In this document: positions 37,062 through 45,979 of the stretch, piece by piece | Layout: every line of letters begins with the position of its first letter | Numbering within the stretch: position 1 is the stretch's first letter | Assembly: GCA_965218625.1 (NCBI GenBank) | Contig: CBDCLG010000023.1 | Location: forward strand, 1 to 64,000 | DNA: 64,000 nt | Reading direction: 5' to 3' | Source: Bin5 sp965218625 | Lineage (GTDB): Bacteria; Chloroflexota; Anaerolineae; Caldilineales; Caldilineaceae | The notes under the pieces: generated by a model | What the model was told of the DNA's origin: nothing | Databases searched by the model: none | Seen by the model: the letters and a program-made list of their open reading frames with translations, nothing else | Made by a program: the position numbers and the translations under genes

Positions 37062-37382
37062 ATGCTGTACGAATACCGAATCTACGAGTGCCGCCCCGGC
37101 AAGCGGGCGGCGTGGGTCGAGTACATGGAGAGCGTGATCATCCCCTTCCAGGTATCGAAGGGTATGGTCATTGCCGGCTCGTTCATCGACGAGCAGGATG
37201 AAGACCGCTATGTGTGGATGCGCCGTTTCGCTGACGAGGCTGAACGGGAGGCATTGTACGCGGCAGTCTACGAGTCGGAGGAGTGGCTGAACAGGATCTC
37301 GCCGCCGATTTCCGACATGATCAATCGCGAGACGATCAAAGTGATGCGCCTTGTGCCTACGGCGAAGTCCGTTATGCAATAA
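37062..37382 (+). CDS. NIPSNAP-family protein
   Basis: 106 residues, a single ferredoxin-like NIPSNAP domain (YEYRIYECRPGKRAAWVEYM, then ..VWMRRFADEAEREALYAAVYESEEW). Small cytoplasmic proteins of this family often accompany sugar or aromatic catabolic genes. It is 35 bp after the GH4 gene and probably co-transcribed. No catalytic role is known. Confidence 0.8.
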   Translation: MLYEYRIYECRPGKRAAWVEYMESVIIPFQVSKGMVIAGSFIDEQDEDRYVWMRRFADEAEREALYAAVYESEEWLNRISPPISDMINRETIKVMRLVPTAKSVMQ

Positions 37383-37452
37383 GGCCAGTGATGCCGTAAG
37401 GTCAGCGATACAGTAGCGGCAGCCTGTTTGCAAATCGAAGAGAAGCAATGTC

Positions 37453-37480
37453 AGAGGGCCGGCGCCGCCGGCTCTTTGCT
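37453..37480. terminator. hairpin between convergent genes
   Basis: GCCGGC (37458-37463) and GCCGGC (37467-37472) pair around GCC, extended by AGA/TCT, followed by TTTGCT. It lies between the NIPSNAP gene (+) and the transglutaminase gene (-). Confidence 0.4.
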
Positions 37481-37509
37481 CTATTGTTGGCCGGTCGGAC
37501 CGGTCACTG

Positions 37510-38505
37510 CTACTGCTGTTGTTGCTGCTGTTGTTGCTGCCGTTGCTGCTGATTCTCGTTGTGCGTCAGCTCGGGGCTGATTTCCTCTACTTGCTCCTTC
37601 GGCGTCCAGTCTCCGTTGTCGATCAGGTCGGTCGGGATCTCCTCGTCTTCGGTCTCGGAAATGTGGACGCCTACCGACAGTTCGCTCTTGACATTCCCTT
37701 TGTAGACGCCTCTGGTCGGAGGCACATCCGCGTAATCGCGCCCAATCGCGATGCGGACATGCTTGTCTTCGACCCGCGAATTGTTGGTTGGGTCCAGCCC
37801 AATCCAGCCGACGGCAGGCAGAAACGCCTCAACCCAGGCATGGGAAGCGCTCGAAAGGTCCTGCTCCTTCTTTTTCTCCGGGTCCTGGGAAACGTATCCG
37901 CTGATATAGCGGGCCGGTATGCCCCGCTGGCGCAGCAGCGCGATCATCACATGCGTGTAGTCCTGGCAGACCCCGCGCCGGTTCTCCAACGCCGTGTCGA
38001 TCGGCGAGTCGACGGCCGTACTCTTCGGCGTATATTCGAACGCGTCGTGAATGCTTTCGTTCAGCTGCAGGATGGCGGTCAGCGGGTCCTGTTCACGGCT
38101 GAACCCAATCTCTTTTGAGAACTCCGCGAGCAGCGAAGTTGGGCGTGCGAAATGACTAGGCGCAAGCCAGTCCCACTGCCGGCCTGTGGCGGCTGTCTCC
38201 TCCAGGGCATCCCATTCAGACCCGTCCAGGTAGTCGGGCAGGGCCGGCCCCTCCTGAACCATGACAAGGCTGTGCGCGCGCAGGACCAGCTCGGCGTGGC
38301 TCCTGGGAATGTCGAAATAGTGGATCACATTCTGCGCGCAGTCGTCGGTTGTCAGAACCTGGGCATGCGGGCTGATCTCCAGCTGGAAGTTGAGGCAGCG
38401 CTGCTGCCGGTCGGTGCGGGGCTGCATCCGCACCTCCATCGTGCTCTCGCTGACCGCCGACTCGTAGCGGTAGCGCGTGTGGTGGTGAATTGTGTAGTAG
38501 TTCAT
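37510..38505 (-). CDS. transglutaminase-like protein with poly-Gln tail
   Basis: 331 residues. N-terminal domain of the bacterial transglutaminase-like type (YYTIHHHTRYRYESAVSESTMEVRM), then the papain-like core with Cys in NRRGVCQDYTHVMI, His in SASHAWVEAF and Asp in WIGLDPTN, a complete catalytic triad. The last 13 residues are almost all Gln, encoded by a CAG/CAA run, probably a slippage-prone tail. It forms the usual trio with the alpha-E and ATP-grasp genes upstream, thought to be a peptide-ligase/protease-like system of unknown product. Confidence 0.9.
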   Translation of the reverse strand: MNYYTIHHHTRYRYESAVSESTMEVRMQPRTDRQQRCLNFQLEISPHAQVLTTDDCAQNVIHYFDIPRSHAELVLRAHSLVMVQEGPALPDYLDGSEWDALEETAATGRQWDWLAPSHFARPTSLLAEFSKEIGFSREQDPLTAILQLNESIHDAFEYTPKSTAVDSPIDTALENRRGVCQDYTHVMIALLRQRGIPARYISGYVSQDPEKKKEQDLSSASHAWVEAFLPAVGWIGLDPTNNSRVEDKHVRIAIGRDYADVPPTRGVYKGNVKSELSVGVHISETEDEEIPTDLIDNGDWTPKEQVEEISPELTHNENQQQRQQQQQQQQQ

Positions 38506-38529
38506 CTCTCCAGGCTTGGTTGGGGGCTC

Positions 38530-39513
38530 TCAGGCAAATGCCTCTTCGGCCGGATAGTCTATATACGTATCGTAGAGAGCGTCGTGAATCTGGTCGCACG
38601 CGCTCAATATCTCTCCCAGAAACGCCTCCGGCCCCACTTCGACCACATCTTCAAGCTGGCTGTATTGCAGGTGGGCCTGCAGCTTGCCTGCCATCCGGTT
38701 GAGATCAGCCGCGAGGCGCGTCTCGGTCGCCACAGCCAGCTGTTCAAGCTGCTGCGAAATCTGCGTCACATTGAATCTGACCGAATTCGGCAGGTCGGGA
38801 CTCAGCAGCAGGAATGAAGTCACCTGCCTGATTTCAGGGCGCGGGTCGTAGACGCGGCAGTACGGTTCGAATGAATTGCACGCCCGCAGAACGCCGATCC
38901 CGCCGAGCGGGTCCTCCGTCTCCAGACTCTTTCCACCGTCGACGCCGAAATAGCGAAAGTGCGCGTCCATGAGACTGCTGACCGCCAGGACCCGCTCCAG
39001 GTGGGAGCCGACTTGGATGAAATGCCAGCCCTCATCGTGCAGCAGCGAAGAAACAGCCAGTCCCTGGAACAGGGAAACACTGCTTTCGAGCTCGCGAAAG
39101 AAGTTGTCGCGCTCGTCGTGCCAGTTGTGGTGCCCCTGCCACGAATGCAGCCGCAAATAGAGGCGGTTCATGTGCTCCCATACCTGGCTGCTCAGCTGGG
39201 AGCGTACAAAACGGGCGTTTTGTCGGGCCAGACTGATGCAGCCTGAAATGGAATGCGGATTGTCGCCGTTGAAGGTGAGGTCGTGCGCCATCTTCAGCGC
39301 TGCCTCGCCGTCGACATACCCTTTTTCCGTCAACGGCGCGGGCTGGCGCAAGGCGGAGAAGAACTGCTGCCAGCCTTTGTCGTTCCCGGCCTGCCGCGGC
39401 CGCGCCTGCCCCACCATAAAGTTGAGCCGGACCCGCAGGAGCCGGACCGTGTGTTCGGCCCGCTCCATGTAGCGCCCGAGCCAGTATAGACTGTCAGCAG
39501 ATCGTGAAAGCAT
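38530..39513 (-). CDS. alpha-E domain protein (DUF403)
   Basis: 327 residues, all helical, starting MLSRSADSLYWLGRYMERAEHTVRLL, the hallmark of the alpha-E (DUF403) family. Repeated acidic helices and the end FLGEILSACDQIHDALYDTYI fit the family. It lies between the ATP-grasp and transglutaminase genes, with 24-25 bp gaps, as in many bacteria. Biochemical role unknown. Confidence 0.9.
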   Translation of the reverse strand: MLSRSADSLYWLGRYMERAEHTVRLLRVRLNFMVGQARPRQAGNDKGWQQFFSALRQPAPLTEKGYVDGEAALKMAHDLTFNGDNPHSISGCISLARQNARFVRSQLSSQVWEHMNRLYLRLHSWQGHHNWHDERDNFFRELESSVSLFQGLAVSSLLHDEGWHFIQVGSHLERVLAVSSLMDAHFRYFGVDGGKSLETEDPLGGIGVLRACNSFEPYCRVYDPRPEIRQVTSFLLLSPDLPNSVRFNVTQISQQLEQLAVATETRLAADLNRMAGKLQAHLQYSQLEDVVEVGPEAFLGEILSACDQIHDALYDTYIDYPAEEAFA

Positions 39514-39538
39514 TTGCTAAGTCTCTCGCTCCTGTCAC

Positions 39539-41110
39539 TCAGTCTTGCTCCAGCACCCAGGTGTCCTTGCTGCCGCCGCCCTGGGACGAGTTGACGACGA
39601 GCGACCCTTCGCGCAGCGCAACGCGTGTCAGGCCGCCAGGGACGATGACCGTCTCCTCGGGCGAACCGCCGTACAGAATGAACGGCCGCAGGTCGACGTG
39701 GCGCGAGACCACGTTGCCGTCAATGTAACAGGGCGCACGCGAAAGGCGCAGCGTCGGCTGTGCGATGTAGTTGCGCGGATCGGCCTGAATCTGCTGGCGG
39801 AACTTCTCCCGTTCGTCCTTCGTGCTGAATGGCCCGATCAGCATGCCGTAACCACCAGACTCGCCGACCGCTTTTACCACCAGCTTGTCCAGGTTTTCGA
39901 GCACGTGCGAGCGCTCATTCTCGCGCCCGCACAGATAGGTTTCTACGTTCTGCAGAATTGGGTCCTCGCCCAAATAGTATCGGATCATCTCAGGTACGAA
40001 GGCGTAGACCGCCTTGTCGTCGGCGATTCCCGTGCCCATCGCGTTGGCAAGCGTTACGTTCCCCGCGCGGTAGGCGTTGAAGAGGCCCGGAATGCCGAGC
40101 ACCGAGTCGGTGCGGAATTGCAGCGGATCGATGAACTCCTCGTTGACGCGGCGGTAGATGACGTCAACCCTTTGCAGGCCGCCGGTCGTTCGCATGTAGA
40201 CGAAACCGTCCCGGATCAGCAGGTCGGCGCCTTCCACCAGCTCGATCCCCATCACGCGTGCCAGGAACGTATGCTCAAAGTAGGCGGAATTGAAGATGCC
40301 GGGCGTCAGCAGGACAACCGTCGCATCGCGCCCTTTTGGCGTCAACGCCTGGAGCCGTTCCAGCAGCGCCTGCCCGTAGTGGGCGATCGATCGGATACCG
40401 TAGCCGCCGAACATGCCCGGGAAGACCTGCGTCATCACCTCCCGGTTGGCGAGCATATAGGAGACGCCGCTGGGAACGCGCAGGTTGTCCTCCAGCACCG
40501 CAAACTCCCCGCCGGGAAGGCGAACAAGGTCCGTCCCCACAATCGTCGTGTAGACGTCGTTGGCGACATGAAGCCCGCGCATGTCCCGTTGATAGTTCCG
40601 GCAGCTGTACACCAGGTCGAACGGGACGATCTGCTCCTGCAGTATCCGGCCTTCATGGTATACATCGCGCAGGAAAAGATTGATCGCGTGTATCCGCTGA
40701 ATCAGGCCGCGTTCAATGGCGCTCCACTCTTGCGCGCTGATAATGCGCGGCAATATGTCGTAGGGGAAGATCCGCTCGATGGTCGATTCTTCGCCGTAGA
40801 CCGTGAACGTGATGCCCCGGTTCAAGAATGTCAGGTCGGCCGCCTGCTGACGCTGTGTCAACTCGGTTGCCTGCTGCTCAAGGATGCTTTGCAGCAGCTT
40901 GCGGTAGGCGTCGCGCGGCCTACCATCCATCTGGAACATCTCGTCAAAATAGTCGGTGTCCAGGGCATAATTGCTGAACAGTGCCAGACCTGGGGGTATT
41001 TCTGCTTCCTTTTGGGATGCCACGCTAATGCTTGCCAGTCCTTGTGAAACTGTCGGGATTGCTACCGGAAAGGCTGGAGGATGGCCTTTCTGGACTCTTC
41101 TACAATTCAT
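39539..41110 (-). CDS. circularly permuted ATP-grasp protein (DUF404/DUF407 type)
   Basis: 523 residues from the ATG at 41110 (the frame extends to 41272 without conserved sequence). It shows YFDEMFQMDGRPRDAYRKLL at the start, LEDNLRVPSGVSYMLANR, VLLTPGIFNSAYFEHTFLAR, AVGESGGYGM and the end VNSSQGGGSKDTWVLEQD, all typical of the circularly permuted ATP-grasp type 2. It is predicted to form amide bonds on an unknown peptide with the alpha-E and transglutaminase-like partners. First gene of the trio. Confidence 0.85.
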   Translation of the reverse strand: MNCRRVQKGHPPAFPVAIPTVSQGLASISVASQKEAEIPPGLALFSNYALDTDYFDEMFQMDGRPRDAYRKLLQSILEQQATELTQRQQAADLTFLNRGITFTVYGEESTIERIFPYDILPRIISAQEWSAIERGLIQRIHAINLFLRDVYHEGRILQEQIVPFDLVYSCRNYQRDMRGLHVANDVYTTIVGTDLVRLPGGEFAVLEDNLRVPSGVSYMLANREVMTQVFPGMFGGYGIRSIAHYGQALLERLQALTPKGRDATVVLLTPGIFNSAYFEHTFLARVMGIELVEGADLLIRDGFVYMRTTGGLQRVDVIYRRVNEEFIDPLQFRTDSVLGIPGLFNAYRAGNVTLANAMGTGIADDKAVYAFVPEMIRYYLGEDPILQNVETYLCGRENERSHVLENLDKLVVKAVGESGGYGMLIGPFSTKDEREKFRQQIQADPRNYIAQPTLRLSRAPCYIDGNVVSRHVDLRPFILYGGSPEETVIVPGGLTRVALREGSLVVNSSQGGGSKDTWVLEQD

Positions 41111-41351
41111 TTTTGCGGCTCGGCGCCGCCCAGCTCCTGACACCTTACGCGAAAACATCTGGAGCGACTTAGCCCTTGCCGAGCGCGGCATGGCTCGCAA
41201 TTGTATACCAAAATCGGTAGTCTGAAAAGTCCCAAATTTAATCCTGCTTGCGAATGGTTCCCAAGCGCGCACGAGACTCGCTCAGAACGCCTAGCCCGCT
41301 CCGCGCCCTCCTTTTGGGGCGGCGTCGGCGCAGCGGGAAGTTCCGCTTTAC
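41111..41351. other. divergent intergenic region
   Basis: No coding pattern. It must hold the promoter of the ATP-grasp operon to the left; a TATACC patch near 41204 is the only AT-rich candidate. Confidence 0.3.
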
Positions 41352-41380
41352 TTGACAATGCCGTCCCGCTCGCCTTAACA
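41352..41380 (+). promoter_or_regulatory. candidate promoter of the sugar-acid/nucleoside block
   Basis: TTGACA (41352-41357), 17-bp spacer, TTAACA (41375-41380), 63 bp before the DapA-like start. Confidence 0.4.
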
Positions 41381-41443
41381 TGTAGCCCTACTCTCGCTCT
41401 TTTCGACAGCAGACGGCTGCGCCGTCAGCAAAGGAGCCATCGA

Positions 41444-42358
41444 ATGGCCGATCTTTCCCTGCGCGGTGTTTTCGCCCCAACACTGACGCCCGTCAATGCC
41501 GACCTCTCCATCGATCTGCCGGCCTATGTCGAGTTCTGCAGACGCCTGCTTGAAGGAGGCTGCCACGGGCTCGTACTCTTCGGGACCAACAGTGAGGCGA
41601 CCTCCTTTTCCGCGGCTGAGCGAATGGCCGCGGTTGACGCCGTGATCGAAGCGGGCGTCCCCGCCGGCAGCCTGGTTATCGGCAGCGGCGCAGCCGCCAT
41701 CACCGAGGCGGTTGAGCTCTCCCGTCACGCAGTGCAGGCCGGCTGCCATGGGGTCCTGACGCTGCCGCCCTTTTACTATCCCAACGTTTCCGATGAGGGC
41801 CTGTTTCGGTCCTTCGCCGCCATCATCGACCGCGTCAACGACGAGCGGCTGCGAATCTACTTCTACCACATCCCGCAGGCCAGCGGCGTGCCTCTCTCTT
41901 CCGCGCTGCTGGCAAGACTGGCCGCGGCCTATCCGCGCTTGGCCGCCGGCGTGAAAGACAGCTCGGGCGACGTGGATACGCTGCTCGGCCTGCACGCGGT
42001 CGCCCGCCGCTTCCCCGGGTTCGCCGTTTTCTGCGGCTCGGAGGGGCTCCTTTTGAAAAACATGCAGGGCGGCGGCGGCGGCTGTATCTCGGGCATGGCC
42101 AATGTGTTGCCCCATGTCATCCGCGACCTCTATGAAAACTGGCAGGCCCCCGACGCCGAAGAGCGCCAGGACCGCACCAATTGGATCCGCAAGGCGATTC
42201 TCGACTCCGGTCTCAACATGATCGCCGCGCTGAAGGTGATCGTTGCCGACCAGACTGGCCGCCCCGGTTGGAGCCGCGTACGCCCGCCGCTGGTTGACCT
42301 GACCGAAGATGAGCAGGCGCAGCTGCTGGCGAAACTGGAGCAGCCGGTCGCCGCCTGA
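41444..42358 (+). CDS. dihydrodipicolinate synthase/N-acetylneuraminate lyase family protein
   Basis: 304 residues from the ATG at 41444 (AAAGGAG upstream). TIM-barrel class I aldolase-type enzyme; the Schiff-base Lys is in AAGVKDSSGD, the Tyr in IYFYHIPQ and the pyruvate loop in LFGTNSEATSF (GTTGE in true DapA). The family also includes 2-keto-3-deoxygluconate aldolases, which fits the UxuA-like gene 55 bp downstream, since mannonate dehydratase makes that sugar acid. DHDPS proper is less likely here. Confidence 0.85.
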   Translation: MADLSLRGVFAPTLTPVNADLSIDLPAYVEFCRRLLEGGCHGLVLFGTNSEATSFSAAERMAAVDAVIEAGVPAGSLVIGSGAAAITEAVELSRHAVQAGCHGVLTLPPFYYPNVSDEGLFRSFAAIIDRVNDERLRIYFYHIPQASGVPLSSALLARLAAAYPRLAAGVKDSSGDVDTLLGLHAVARRFPGFAVFCGSEGLLLKNMQGGGGGCISGMANVLPHVIRDLYENWQAPDAEERQDRTNWIRKAILDSGLNMIAALKVIVADQTGRPGWSRVRPPLVDLTEDEQAQLLAKLEQPVAA

Positions 42359-42413
42359 CAGCAGGTCCGCCCGCCATCCCGCCCAGAACACTGTGAACCA
42401 AAGGAGCGCGCGT

Positions 42414-43391
42414 ATGTCGCCGCAAATGAGAATCGGCCTGGGACAGTTCAATGAGCTGACCGACGAAAAGCTGGCCTTTATCAAGCAGCTTGGCGCCGAT
42501 GACTTTCTGATGAATACCCCGAAGCTCTCCGGCGACAAGCAGTGGGAGTACGACGACCTGAAGGAAGCCGTCGACCGGGCCAAGGCCGCCGGCCTGCGCC
42601 TGATCTGCCTCGAAAACGTGCCCATCTCCTTCTACGACAAGGCGATGCTGGGGCTGCCCGGGCGCGACGCGCAGATCGCCCACATGCAGACCACCGTCCG
42701 CAACATGGGCCGGGCCGGCGTCCCGATCCTCGGCTACCACTGGATGCCCAACTCAGTCTGGCGCACGCAGGATCCGGCCAAATTGCGCGGCGGCGCACGC
42801 GGCACCCGCTTCAACCTCGCCGAACACGACCCGGAGGAGCTGACGCACGGCCGCGTCTACGACCGGGACGAGATGTGGGCCAACTACGAGTACTACCTGG
42901 AGCGGCTGCTGCCGGTTGCCGAGGAGGCCGGCGTCACGCTCGCGCTGCACCCGGACGACCCGCCGGTGGAGAGTCTCGGCGGCGTGGCGCGCATCTTCCG
43001 CAACTTCGAAGGCTTCAAGCGGGCCATCGACCGCTTTGACAGCCCCAACCACGGCCTTGATTTCTGCATGGGCTGCTGGTCCGAGATGAACGGGCACGAC
43101 TACGTGATCGACGCCGTGCGTCACTTCGGCGGGCGGGACCGCATCGTCTACGTCCATTTTCGCGACGTGCAAGGGACCGTGCCCAACTTCAACGAGTGCT
43201 TCATCAACGAGGGCAATGTCGACCCGTTCGAGGTGATGAAAACGCTGAAAGAGGTGGGATTCACCGGTTTCATGATCACCGACCATGTCCCTCAGATGGT
43301 GGAAGACTCCGACTGGGGCCACCGCGGCCGCGCCTACGCCATCGGCTACATGACGGCGATGCTCGAGATGGTGAACCGGCAGGCGGCCTAG
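42414..43391 (+). CDS. mannonate dehydratase-like TIM-barrel protein (UxuA family), copy 2
   Basis: 325 residues from the ATG at 42414 (AAAGGAGCG upstream). It shares LGLPGRDAQI, ALHPDDPP, LDFCMGCWSEM, YVHFRDVQGTVPNFNE and DHVPQM with copy 1 at 13.1 kb, but lacks part of the central loop. Expected reaction: dehydration of D-mannonate or a related aldonate to a 2-keto-3-deoxy acid, handed to the DapA-like aldolase upstream. Confidence 0.85.
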   Translation: MSPQMRIGLGQFNELTDEKLAFIKQLGADDFLMNTPKLSGDKQWEYDDLKEAVDRAKAAGLRLICLENVPISFYDKAMLGLPGRDAQIAHMQTTVRNMGRAGVPILGYHWMPNSVWRTQDPAKLRGGARGTRFNLAEHDPEELTHGRVYDRDEMWANYEYYLERLLPVAEEAGVTLALHPDDPPVESLGGVARIFRNFEGFKRAIDRFDSPNHGLDFCMGCWSEMNGHDYVIDAVRHFGGRDRIVYVHFRDVQGTVPNFNECFINEGNVDPFEVMKTLKEVGFTGFMITDHVPQMVEDSDWGHRGRAYAIGYMTAMLEMVNRQAA

Positions 43392-43436
43392 AGAGTGGTT
43401 CCTTTAATGTTCTTCTGCACCGCCCGGATTTGACCC

Positions 43437-44375
43437 ATGAAATTCGCTCCCCTTGACCAGCAAATTCTCGAAGACCGCCTGAGTGCGCCCCCGGCCCCCG
43501 TGCGCATGGTCCTGGACACAGATACCTACAACGAGATCGACGACCAATTCGCCATCGTATACTCGTTGCTCTCACCCGAGCGGCTGCAAGTGGAGGCCCT
43601 GTACGCCGCGCCGTTCCACAACAGGCGCTCCTCCGGGCCCGGCGACGGAATGGAGAAGAGCTATGAAGAGATTCAACGGCTCCTGGCCCGTCTGTCATTC
43701 CTGGACCTTCCCCGGTCCGGCTTCGTCCGCCGCGGTTCCGCGGCATGGATGCCCGACGCGGACAGTCCTGTCGAAAGCGATAGCGCTGCCGACCTGATCG
43801 AAAAGGCGCTGGCGTCCCCTTTGGACGACCCCCTCTACGTTGTCGCCATCGGCGCGATCACAAACGTTGCCTCCGCGCTCCTGCTCGAGCCGGCCATCCG
43901 CGAGCGAATCGTGGTCGTGTGGCTGGGCGGCCACGCGCGTCACTGGCCCGACACGCGCGAATTCAACCTGTACCAGGACCCGGCTGCCAGCCGAGTCGTC
44001 CTCGATTGCGGCGTTCCTCTCGTTCTTTTCCCCTGCATGGGCGTCGTCTCCCATCTGCACACGACGCTGCCCGAGATCGCCGCCCACGTGAAGGGTCAGG
44101 GCGCGATCGGCGACTATCTCTTCGAGATCTACCGCGACTATCACGAGGACCAGTTCGCCTACTCGAAGCAGATCTGGGACATTGCGCCGATCGGCTGGCT
44201 GGTGAATTCAGCTTGGGCGCAGATGGAACGGGTCAGCGCGCCGATTCTGACCGACCGGTTAACCTGGGCCTTCGACGAGAGCCGGCACACGATCGCCTCC
44301 GCCCGCTACGTTGACCGGGACAGCATCTTGCGCGATCTGTTCAACAGGCTGGGCCGGGTTGCTTCGGAAGGGTAG
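43437..44375 (+). CDS. nucleoside hydrolase (IUNH family)
   Basis: 312 residues. The Ca-binding Asp cluster DTDTYNEIDDQF near residue 27 is the family signature (DTDxxxxxDD). GAITNVASAL and the His region VVWLGGHARHWPDTREFNLYQD follow. It cleaves the N-glycosidic bond of nucleosides to ribose and base, or a related glycoside. Same direction and close spacing to the sugar-acid genes suggest salvage of sugar from imported nucleosides. Confidence 0.85.
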   Translation: MKFAPLDQQILEDRLSAPPAPVRMVLDTDTYNEIDDQFAIVYSLLSPERLQVEALYAAPFHNRRSSGPGDGMEKSYEEIQRLLARLSFLDLPRSGFVRRGSAAWMPDADSPVESDSAADLIEKALASPLDDPLYVVAIGAITNVASALLLEPAIRERIVVVWLGGHARHWPDTREFNLYQDPAASRVVLDCGVPLVLFPCMGVVSHLHTTLPEIAAHVKGQGAIGDYLFEIYRDYHEDQFAYSKQIWDIAPIGWLVNSAWAQMERVSAPILTDRLTWAFDESRHTIASARYVDRDSILRDLFNRLGRVASEG

Positions 44376-44414
44376 ACCCAACATTTGCAGAAAACGCTCG
44401 ACACGCAACCGCCG

Positions 44415-45344
44415 ATGAACTTTTCGCTTTCCCCGGACGAAACGCCCGAAGTTTCGCTGCGTCGTATCGTGCTTGAACAGATCGACGGCGCCATCACCCA
44501 GCTTGGGCGCAGCAACGACCTGAACGAAGAGATCCACGAAGCGCGCAAACATTTCAAGCGCATACGCGCGGTGCTGCGCCTGGCGCGCGGCGCGCTGCCC
44601 GGCAAAACCTACCGCCGCGAAAACACTTTCTACCGCGACCAGGGCCGTATACTGTCGCCTGTGCGCGACAGTGCCGTCTACATCGAGACCTTCGATCGGC
44701 TGCGGGGCCGCTACGGCGCGCGCATGACCGGCAGTTCCTTCACCCGGCTGCGTCACGCCCTAGAAGGGAGTCACCGGACGCTATTGAACAACCTTGCCCG
44801 CGAGCCGCAACAGTTGACAGCCATTGTGGACTCCCTTCACGACGCGAGGTCCCGCGTCGACGATTGGAGTTTCCGCGAAGGCAAGTTTGCTCCTTTTGCG
44901 CCCGGCCTGCAGAGGACCTACGCCCGCGGACGCGCCGAACTAAGAGTGGCTTGCAAGCGGCCCACGACTGAAAACTTTCATGCTTTCCGCAAGCGGGTCA
45001 AGTATCTCTGGTACCACATGCAGATTTTGAGGCCTGTCTGGCCGGGGCCGGTCGGCGCACTGGCGCGGGAATGCGACCGTCTCGCCGACCGGCTGGGCGA
45101 TGAACACGACCTGGCGATGCTGCTACAGTCGAGCCAGGTACGAAAACCGCAGGAGGAAGGCGAGGATTTCGCCGAACTGCTCGACACTTTGGTAGCCCAC
45201 GAGCGGGGCCACATTCGACGCTATGCCTCTCTGAAGGCTGCCCTCATCTACCATGAAAGGCCGGGCCGGTTCGTCGGGCGTATCGCAGGCTACTGGCGCG
45301 CCTATCACCGTTCTATGCTCCCTTCGACTGAATTCAGCCCGTAG
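44415..45344 (+). CDS. CHAD-domain protein
   Basis: 309 residues from the ATG at 44415 (a TTG at 44385 is in frame). The helical CHAD pattern is clear: HEARKHFKRIRAVLRLARG and later FHAFRKRVKYLWYHMQIL, with the conserved His, Arg and Lys that bind polyphosphate in known CHAD proteins, and DRLGDEHDLAML. No CYTH domain is attached. A truncated polyphosphate kinase gene lies 3.4 kb downstream. Confidence 0.9.
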   Translation: MNFSLSPDETPEVSLRRIVLEQIDGAITQLGRSNDLNEEIHEARKHFKRIRAVLRLARGALPGKTYRRENTFYRDQGRILSPVRDSAVYIETFDRLRGRYGARMTGSSFTRLRHALEGSHRTLLNNLAREPQQLTAIVDSLHDARSRVDDWSFREGKFAPFAPGLQRTYARGRAELRVACKRPTTENFHAFRKRVKYLWYHMQILRPVWPGPVGALARECDRLADRLGDEHDLAMLLQSSQVRKPQEEGEDFAELLDTLVAHERGHIRRYASLKAALIYHERPGRFVGRIAGYWRAYHRSMLPSTEFSP

Positions 45345-45355
45345 GACCCGTGACA

Positions 45356-45973
45356 ATGGCAAGCGAACGACTAGCCCAGCAACTTGAGTTCATCCTTGAA
45401 ATCGACAGGCTGAAAGATGTGCTGCGGCGCTCGCTATTGCTGAAGAGCAAACGCAGAGAGAACTCGGCCGAGCACTCGTGGCACCTGGCAATGCTGGCGC
45501 TGGTACTGGCCGAACATGCCAACGAGGCGGTGGACCTGCTGCACACGCTCAAGCTGCTGCTGATTCACGATATTGTCGAGATCGACGCCGGCGACACATA
45601 CGCCTACGACGACGACAGCCACGAAGGCAAGATTGAGCGGGAGCGGGCGGCGGCGGTGCGCATTTTCGGCCTGCTGCCTCCCGACCAGGCCGCGGAGATG
45701 ACCGTGCTGTGGGAGGAATATGAAGCCCAACAGACGCCCGAAGCCCGCTTCGCACTTGCGCTCGACAGGCTCATGCCCTTCTTCCACAACTACCACACAG
45801 GCGGCATTACCTGGCGCGAGAACCGCGTCACAAAGGCGAAGGTCGAAGACCGCATGACCCCGGTAGGGCGGGGTTCGCAAGCGTTGGGCGAAGTGGTTGC
45901 CGCGATCGTAGAACAGGCGACCGAAAGCGGTCTTCTGCCGCTCTCCTGGGCCGAGCGGCAAGAGCAGATCTGA
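45356..45973 (+). CDS. HD-domain phosphohydrolase, HDDC2/YfbR-like
   Basis: 205 residues from the ATG at 45356 (GTG at 45350 possible). Metal ligands of the HD fold: His in ENSAEHSWHLA, His-Asp in LLLIHDIVEIDAGD and a later Asp in ALDRLMPFF. Proteins of this group are 5'-deoxynucleotidases. It lies 11 bp after the CHAD gene and next to a nucleoside hydrolase, in line with nucleotide turnover. Confidence 0.85.
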   Translation: MASERLAQQLEFILEIDRLKDVLRRSLLLKSKRRENSAEHSWHLAMLALVLAEHANEAVDLLHTLKLLLIHDIVEIDAGDTYAYDDDSHEGKIERERAAAVRIFGLLPPDQAAEMTVLWEEYEAQQTPEARFALALDRLMPFFHNYHTGGITWRENRVTKAKVEDRMTPVGRGSQALGEVVAAIVEQATESGLLPLSWAERQEQI

Positions 45974-45979
45974 CCGGGA

